21,841 nt of DNA. Origin: Priapulus caudatus (taxonomy: Eukaryota; Priapulida; Priapulimorpha; Priapulimorphida; Priapulidae). Each line of letters begins with the position of its first letter. Position 1 is the stretch's first letter. The position numbers and the translations under genes are program-made. Below are positions 17,708-21,841 of the stretch, one piece after another. The DNA lies in NCBI RefSeq assembly GCF_000485595.1, contig NW_014578198.1, forward strand, positions 85,335-107,175, read 5' to 3'. The notes under the pieces are model-generated. The model did not search any database. It was given only the letters and a program-made list of their open reading frames with translations, and was not told the DNA's origin.

Positions 17708-17906
17708 TGTGGTATATTGAGACCTAGCCTAATGGTTAGTGTAGTCGCCGCTATGGCGCTGCGGGAGCTACGACACCACCTATAAACAGTTAATAAATAC
17801 TTTCCAATATGGTCGAATCCTGAACATGTTATGATTTCAGAGGTTTGTAATAATCTGTATATCTATCATACTAAATTGAACCTATACGTCGGATCAAGAC
17901 GCTACA
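17708..17906 (+). repeat. Gypsy 2 5' LTR (199 bp)
   Basis: The LTR begins TGTGG and ends CTACA, with the primer site one base further on. It holds TATAAA at 17781-17786 and AATAAA at 17792-17797. It starts exactly where block A is interrupted (after GTAGCTGCG). TAGCCTAATGG (17725-17735) and GGTCGAATCC (17811-17820) resemble A and B boxes of RNA polymerase III promoters. Confidence 0.75.
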
Positions 17907-17907
17907 G

Positions 17908-17920
17908 TGGCGACGAGGAT
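17908..17920 (+). other. Gypsy 2 primer binding site
   Basis: TGGCGACGAGGAT follows the LTR end by one base, the usual place for a tRNA primer site, and starts with the expected TGG. The tRNA species was not identified. Confidence 0.65.
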
Positions 17921-17944
17921 TTAAGGAACAAGTTCAGGCGATTT

Positions 17945-19657
17945 ATGGCCAAAATAGCCATCGAGTTAGTGGGATTGTCAGCGTTTGACTGTGGTGGCCA
18001 ACAGACAACAGTGGGACCACGTTGGACTGTGGAGGCGAAAGGTGTTGTGAATGAGGCCCAGGAGAAGGCTCTGCTCCTCCATTCGGTGGGGTCTGATGTG
18101 CAAGAGTTGTATGAGACATTGACTGATCCGGGGCCAGGTGTCGGTGTGGTAGAAGATACTGCAAGCTCAACCCAGAAGGTGATCCGAACACTTGACGCAC
18201 ATTTTATAGTGAAACGCAATGAAACATATGAACGGCATGTGTTCCGGGCAATGGCCCAGTCAAAATCAGAGACTGTCGATCAGTTGGTAGCCCGATTGAG
18301 GAAACAAGGGGCGTATTGTGGTTTTGCAAATGTGGAGCAGGATATCCGAGATCAGATCATTGACAAGTGCCAATCAACCAAACTGAGGCGTAAGCTGTTA
18401 GAAAAGAGTGAATTAACCTTGTCGAAGGCGATGGACATTGCTAGAGCTTTAGAGTCGGTAGAAAACCAAATGAAGGTTATGGACTTGGCAAGTGGTCTTG
18501 AGACAAGCACAAGTGGCGAGGTGAACGTGGTAAAAAGGCGAGAGTGGAAACAACCGAGCAACAAGTCGGGCAAAGCGTGTTATCGATGTGGCAATGTCGG
18601 ACATTATGCGCGAGACGAGTGCTGTCCGGCAAAGAAGGCGACCTGCGACAAGTGTGGGAAGGTCGGACATTATGCAAAAGTGTGTCACACGAAGCTGCCA
18701 GGGACCAGTGCCGGTGGAGATCGCCAGGGCCGCAGTGGAGAAGGCCAGAGATTCAAGTGGAAATCGCGTGTGAAAAACATGAACTTAGTGGAACCCGACT
18801 CAAATGATGAGGACTCAGACGGGGTGATGGGTATGTACTCGATACAAGAGGGCAAAAGACCCCCGGTGAAGGTTCACATGAAAATTGAAAATGTTGGTCA
18901 AGAGTTGCAGGTTGATACAGGGGCCAGCGTATCAGTAATGCCCGCCCGCATGTATCGTGAAGAGTATGCTCAAATTCCGTTACAAAAGTGCAATGTGAAG
19001 TTGACGGCCTATGGTGGCCGGGCATTGAAAGTGTTGGGGCAAATGATGGTGAAAGTTGAGTACCAAAAGACAGAATGTACACTACCCCTGGTGGTTGTAG
19101 ACTCAGAGGGACCCTTGTTGTTGGGTAGAAACTGGCTAGCTCACATCAAGCTGAATTGGGCTCAGATCTTTATGGTTCAAGGTACATGTGAGTCCAAAAG
19201 TGTGGAAGAAGTAGTGAAGCAACATGCCAAGTTATTTGAGAGTGAGTTGGGAACAGTAAAAGGGTTCAAAGCTGACATCAAACTGAGGGAAGGAGCGCAA
19301 CCCATATTCCATCGTGCAAGGCCGGTGCCGTATGCCCTAAGGGATAAAGTTGAGGCCGAGTTAGATCGCTTAGAGGCAGAAGGGGTGATCAAAAAGGTGA
19401 AATCAAGTGATTGGGCATCACCCATAGTGTGCGTTCCAAAGAAGGATGGAGCGATTAGAATTTGCGGGGATTTTAAGGTGTCCGTAAACCAAGTACTCAT
19501 AGACAATCCCTATCCATTACCTGATATGGAAGACATGTTCGCGACCATGGGGCAAGGTACAGTGTTTAGTAAAATAGACCTGTCGAATGCGTACCAGCAG
19601 ATGACTCTGACCGAAGAGTCACAGCAATATTTGACCATTAACACGCATAAGGGGCTG
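17945..19657 (+). pseudogene. gag-pol: Gypsy 2 gag-pol, N-terminal part (Gag, protease, start of RT)
   Basis: I chose the ATG at 17945 because the upstream in-frame ATG (17831) lies inside the LTR. The 571 intact codons encode Gag, then two CCHC knuckles (CYRCGNVGHYARDEC at 18577 and CDKCGKVGHYAKVC at 18643). A retropepsin follows with VDTGASVSVMP (18911) and LLLGRNWL. RT starts with GVIKKVKSSDWASPIV and RICGDFKVSVNQ and reaches the first catalytic Asp in FSKIDLSNAYQQM (codon 19577-19579). At NTHKGL the frame runs into the LTR of the third element and stops at 19693, so the YxDD active site is lost. No stop or frameshift occurs before that, which suggests a young copy. As it stands it cannot make RT. 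Confidence 0.9.
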
Positions 19658-20434
19658 TGTAACGCAGGTTTTAACGTTACTGTTTTAAGTTAATGAAGTA
19701 GAATGTATGTGAAGCCAAAATACATAGATAAGATAAGATAAGAATAGACGTCAGATGTTTACCATGACTAGAACGCTTTTATTTGGTGAAGTTTACAATG
19801 CCTCGGTCGTGCCTGCTAGTAGCCCGGTTGCTGAGCGGAGTTCTCCCTTCTATCTCCTACTCCTCGTCTGACCCTTACGTTCGGACGAGGAGCAGCAGTC
19901 GGGAGTTTCTCCTCCCCTCCTCGTCTGACACTTGGTTCAGACGAGGAGCCGTCTAATCTCCTCGATTCCGCCCGCGCTCCGGCTTTTATACTTACAGGCA
20001 CTCCCGCGGCGCATGCGTGATGCATCCACCGGTAGCCGCATCGGTGTCAACAGGCCAATTATAAACCGATTGAGGTCACTAGGACGACTCGGCATCGGCG
20101 TCAACAAGCCAATTATAAACCGATTCAGGTCACTAGGACTCTCGACATCGGCATCGGCGTATGCGCGAGGCATGCGCCATGCCTTCGCGTTAACATCGAG
20201 ATATAAAGCCGCTGCACTATGTAGATATTGCTTTACACTAATTGGGCCCCTATATGCGGGGCACAATATCTAGCCGCAAGTGATATCTATGTAGATATTG
20301 CTTTACACTAATTGGGCCCCTATAGGCGGGGCATATTGCCGCGTGTAATATCTATGCGCTATTTCCTCCGTACTACGTCGGCAGGGGGGGGGAATTAGTG
20401 GCTCTACTAGCCTGTAACGCTTTGCAGCGTTACA
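19658..20434 (-). repeat. LTR of element 3 (777 bp)
   Basis: On the minus strand the LTR starts TGTAACGC (20434-20427) and ends GCGTTACA (19665-19658), a perfect 8-bp terminal inverted repeat. U3 has two internal tandem duplications: a 54-bp unit at 20041-20140 and a 70-bp unit at 20217-20340. A TATA box, TATAAAAG, lies at 19990-19983 and a poly(A) signal AATAAA at 19783-19778, both on the minus strand. Two strong hairpins lie between them. With the purine tract upstream this is the 3' LTR. It lies within the RT of Gypsy 2. Confidence 0.85.
19860..19948 (-). other. Twin hairpins in the R region of LTR 3
   Basis: Positions 19917-19948 form a perfect 12-bp stem (CTCCTCGTCTGA against TCAGACGAGGAG) with an 8-base loop. 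Positions 19860-19892 form a similar hairpin with a 9-bp perfect core. They share the same stem sequence and different loops. Lying between TATA and AATAAA, they should be in the RNA leader and 3' end. Confidence 0.75.
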
Positions 20435-20445
20435 CTTCTCCCCCT
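20435..20445 (-). other. Polypurine tract of element 3
   Basis: On the minus strand AGGGGGAGAAG directly precedes the LTR start TGTAACGC. This is the plus-strand primer position of LTR retrotransposons. It sets the orientation as minus and the LTR as the 3' one. Confidence 0.8.
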
Positions 20446-20527
20446 ACTAAACCGATGTTCAGAAGTGGACATCGAATGCCAGTCTCCTGGCTGGCCGTAC
20501 GCGTCATGATAATTTTTATAGCCGCCG

Positions 20528-20643
20528 GTAGACAATCATGTAACATTATTATGTATTGTGAATTATGTATTTATTTGTATTGATGGTAGCTATGTCGCTA
20601 TCTAACAGAGCATGCAACCGAATAATGTTACATGATTGTCTAC
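20528..20643. repeat. Inverted repeat with 23-bp perfect arms (possible MITE or hairpin)
   Basis: Arms at 20528-20550 and 20621-20643 are perfect reverse complements (outer end GTAGACAATCATG), extending to about 26 bp with one mismatch. The 70-base interior is AT-rich. No clear target duplication flanks it. The stop codon of the open frame at 20640 falls inside one arm. Confidence 0.85.
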
Positions 20644-21335
20644 TGGTGTGGGCCTCGACCACGCGACCGCGCCCGCGAGCCCCCCCGCACACCGCCACAA
20701 ACTACTAGAGGATATTCGCGTTCTTGTGGCTGCGAAGCTGAAGCGACGTGAAGTTGCTCAGTTGAGGCATCAGTGGTCGACTCTACCTCGTCGGATGGGT
20801 CGGTGAGGGCGGGCCTGATTGGTATCGTGCATGGCGGAACAAGACTGCGGCGTCGCGGCAGACAAGATGGCCGTCGCGGCAGACAAGATGGCCGTCGCGG
20901 CCATGTGTTTGGGGTTAAAGTCTGAGGGGGAGTTGCACTCCTCAACCTGGAATTCGTGTTGTAATGGTCCTCGTGACTGTTTGGCCCTCTGATCTGGCGC
21001 GTATCTGCGCCTCCGGGTTTATGCCACGCCGCGTCGTCTGCGGCTGGAGGTCTTGTCGCGTCTGGCTGCGCGGGGAAGAGAGTCGGTCGATCGCCCGCGT
21101 GCGGCTGTGAGCGTGCCTGCGGCGGGGTGGGGCTAGCATAGCCCGCCTCGCCTCGCAGCACAGGCGTCGCAGCATAGGCTGCGGCGACGCTGGCGCATGA
21201 GGCGCAGGGGGTGCAGGCCCAGTTGAACGCTGGCGTGGGGGGGGGGGCCCGGGCCGGATACAGTCGGGCGACGGCTAGCTCAGGCGCAGGCGGCGCAGTT
21301 TTCATGGCTGGAAGCTCCTGGGCGCAGGTGGGCAC
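20640..21335 (-). CDS. Pro/Ala/Arg-rich open frame of element 3
   Basis: The frame is open for 231 codons from an ATG at 21335, and may extend upstream into the junction. The product is rich in Pro, Ala, Ser and Arg and has no recognised domain. It contains a short tandem repeat (RRPSCLP, from 21-bp DNA repeats at 20851-20903) and ends with a Gly/Arg tail (GGVRGGSRARSRGRGPHQ). Its place just upstream of the 3' LTR suggests the C-terminal tail of a polyprotein or a separate 3' gene. The GC-rich composition also makes a spurious frame possible. Confidence 0.4.
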   Translation of the reverse strand: MPTCAQELPAMKTAPPAPELAVARLYPARAPPPTPAFNWACTPCASCASVAAAYAATPVLRGEAGYASPTPPQARSQPHAGDRPTLFPAQPDATRPPAADDAAWHKPGGADTRQIRGPNSHEDHYNTNSRLRSATPPQTLTPNTWPRRPSCLPRRPSCLPRRRSLVPPCTIPIRPALTDPSDEVESTTDASTEQLHVASASQPQEREYPLVVCGGVRGGSRARSRGRGPHQ

Positions 21336-21424
21336 AGTGGCAAATGGCTGGCGCAGTGCGCAGCGTCCGCGGCAGAAACAGGCAAGCGTACGTAGTTGCC
21401 GTTCCTCCGTCTTGAACGCAANTC

Positions 21425-21841
21425 GTTTGAGTTGAGTAAGTCCAAGTTCTTAGAAAGTCGAGTGCTGGTTCCGTACGACGAGAAACGGAAACTGATTTTA
21501 GCGTGTGATGCCTCCCCCTACGGGGTGGGAGCTGTGATATCACATGTCATGGACGATGGCAGTGAGCGGCCGATCGCGTTCGCATCACGTACGCTTACTG
21601 CGAGTGAGAAAAACTATTCTCAAATTGAGAAAGAGGCGTTAGGCATTGTGTTTGGGGTCCGAAAATTCCATAAATACTTGTATGGGAGAGAATTTCACCT
21701 GTTGACAGACCACAAGCCACTGGTGACAATTCTGGGACCAAAAACGGGAATTCCAACACTAGCGGCCGCGCGGATGCAAAGATGGGCAATCATATTGCAA
21801 GCCTACAAATATACGGTAGATTACCGGCGGTCAGTTGAGCA
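21425..21841 (+). pseudogene. pol: Gypsy 2 pol, resumed: RT tail and RNase H (partial)
   Basis: The frame reads FELSKSKFLESRVLVPYDE, then the RNase H start LACDASPYGVGAVISH with its catalytic Asp, FASRTLTASEKNYSQIEKEA with the expected Glu, and LLTDHKPLVTIL. It ends at the window edge in the region before integrase (WAIILQAYKYTVDYRRSVE). It has no stops, like the upstream half, and its codon use is similar, so it is the continuation of the same element. The piece of RT between NTHKGL and FELSKSK is missing. Confidence 0.88.

Larger units (their letters stand above)
20446..21421 (-). mobile_element. Internal 3' part of LTR element 3
   Basis: This segment lies between the purine tract and the junction with Gypsy 2 RNase H, on the minus strand. 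It holds one open frame (20640-21335), an inverted repeat at 20528-20643 and G-rich runs (about 11 G near 21237-21247). No integrase or RT motif was found, so the superfamily is undetermined. The 5' LTR and most of the element are missing. The junction falls at an ambiguous base, so an assembly mis-join is possible. Confidence 0.6.
17708..21841 (+). mobile_element. Ty3/Gypsy LTR retrotransposon 2, interrupted, runs off the window
   Basis: It has a 5' LTR (17708-17906), a primer site, and a single gag-pol frame from 17945. The frame breaks at 19657 in mid-RT and resumes at about 21427 in RNase H, running to the window edge. Gag and pol in one frame with two CCHC knuckles fits the Mag-like group of Ty3/Gypsy. 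The gap is filled by part of a third LTR element in the opposite orientation, and roughly 110 RT codons are missing. Integrase and the 3' LTR would lie beyond 21841. Confidence 0.88.

Overview
This window looks like intergenic, repeat-loaded DNA from a draft metazoan genome, probably a marine invertebrate; the species cannot be named from sequence alone. The evidence is spliced genes with GT-AG introns, an interstitial array of the metazoan telomere motif (TTAGGG), Ty3/Gypsy retrotransposons, and two relics of a Cys-tailed protein family I remember as abundant in marine invertebrate genomes. One ambiguous base (N at 21422) marks a draft assembly.

Layout. 1-243: a piece of a dispersed repeat (block B). 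244-1122: AT-rich, no gene. 1123-1539 (minus) and 1548-3450 (plus): two head-to-head decayed genes with similar Cys-rich tails. 3941-6718 (minus): a decayed Ty3/Gypsy element with 5' LTR, primer binding site, gag, protease and RT-RNase H, without integrase or 3' LTR. 6719-7625: repeat blocks A and B, which look like the 3' end of another minus-strand LTR element. 8021-8656: a 43-bp minisatellite split by a 387-bp non-autonomous DNA transposon that carries the telomere-like array. 8657-9505: a TATA promoter, a first exon ending in ATG, and part of an intron, with no gene body behind it. 9506-13223: mostly no recognisable gene, except a possible minus-strand terminal exon at 10324-10572. 13224-13382: a 53-bp tandem repeat. 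13731-14016: a second 43-bp minisatellite array. 14017-16817: a second copy of the promoter and leader, this one driving an apparently intact three-exon ankyrin-repeat gene with a SOCS-box-like C-terminus. 17037-17707: block A again. 17708 to the end: a plus-strand Ty3/Gypsy element, interrupted at 19658-21421 by part of a third LTR element on the minus strand.

How it fits together. The only gene that looks functional is the ankyrin/SOCS-box gene (14429-16817, predicted 465 residues), a candidate substrate receptor of an elongin-cullin ubiquitin ligase. Its minisatellite, promoter, ATG-ending exon 1 and intron start are repeated about 5.35 kb upstream without the coding exons. Block A lies downstream of the gene and also upstream of the orphan promoter. 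This fits a tandem array of ankyrin gene cassettes whose other copies were broken by transposons. The most unusual objects are the telomere-repeat-bearing transposon with a perfect 9-bp target duplication, the duplicated leader, the twin hairpins in the third LTR, and the opposed Cys-tail gene relics.
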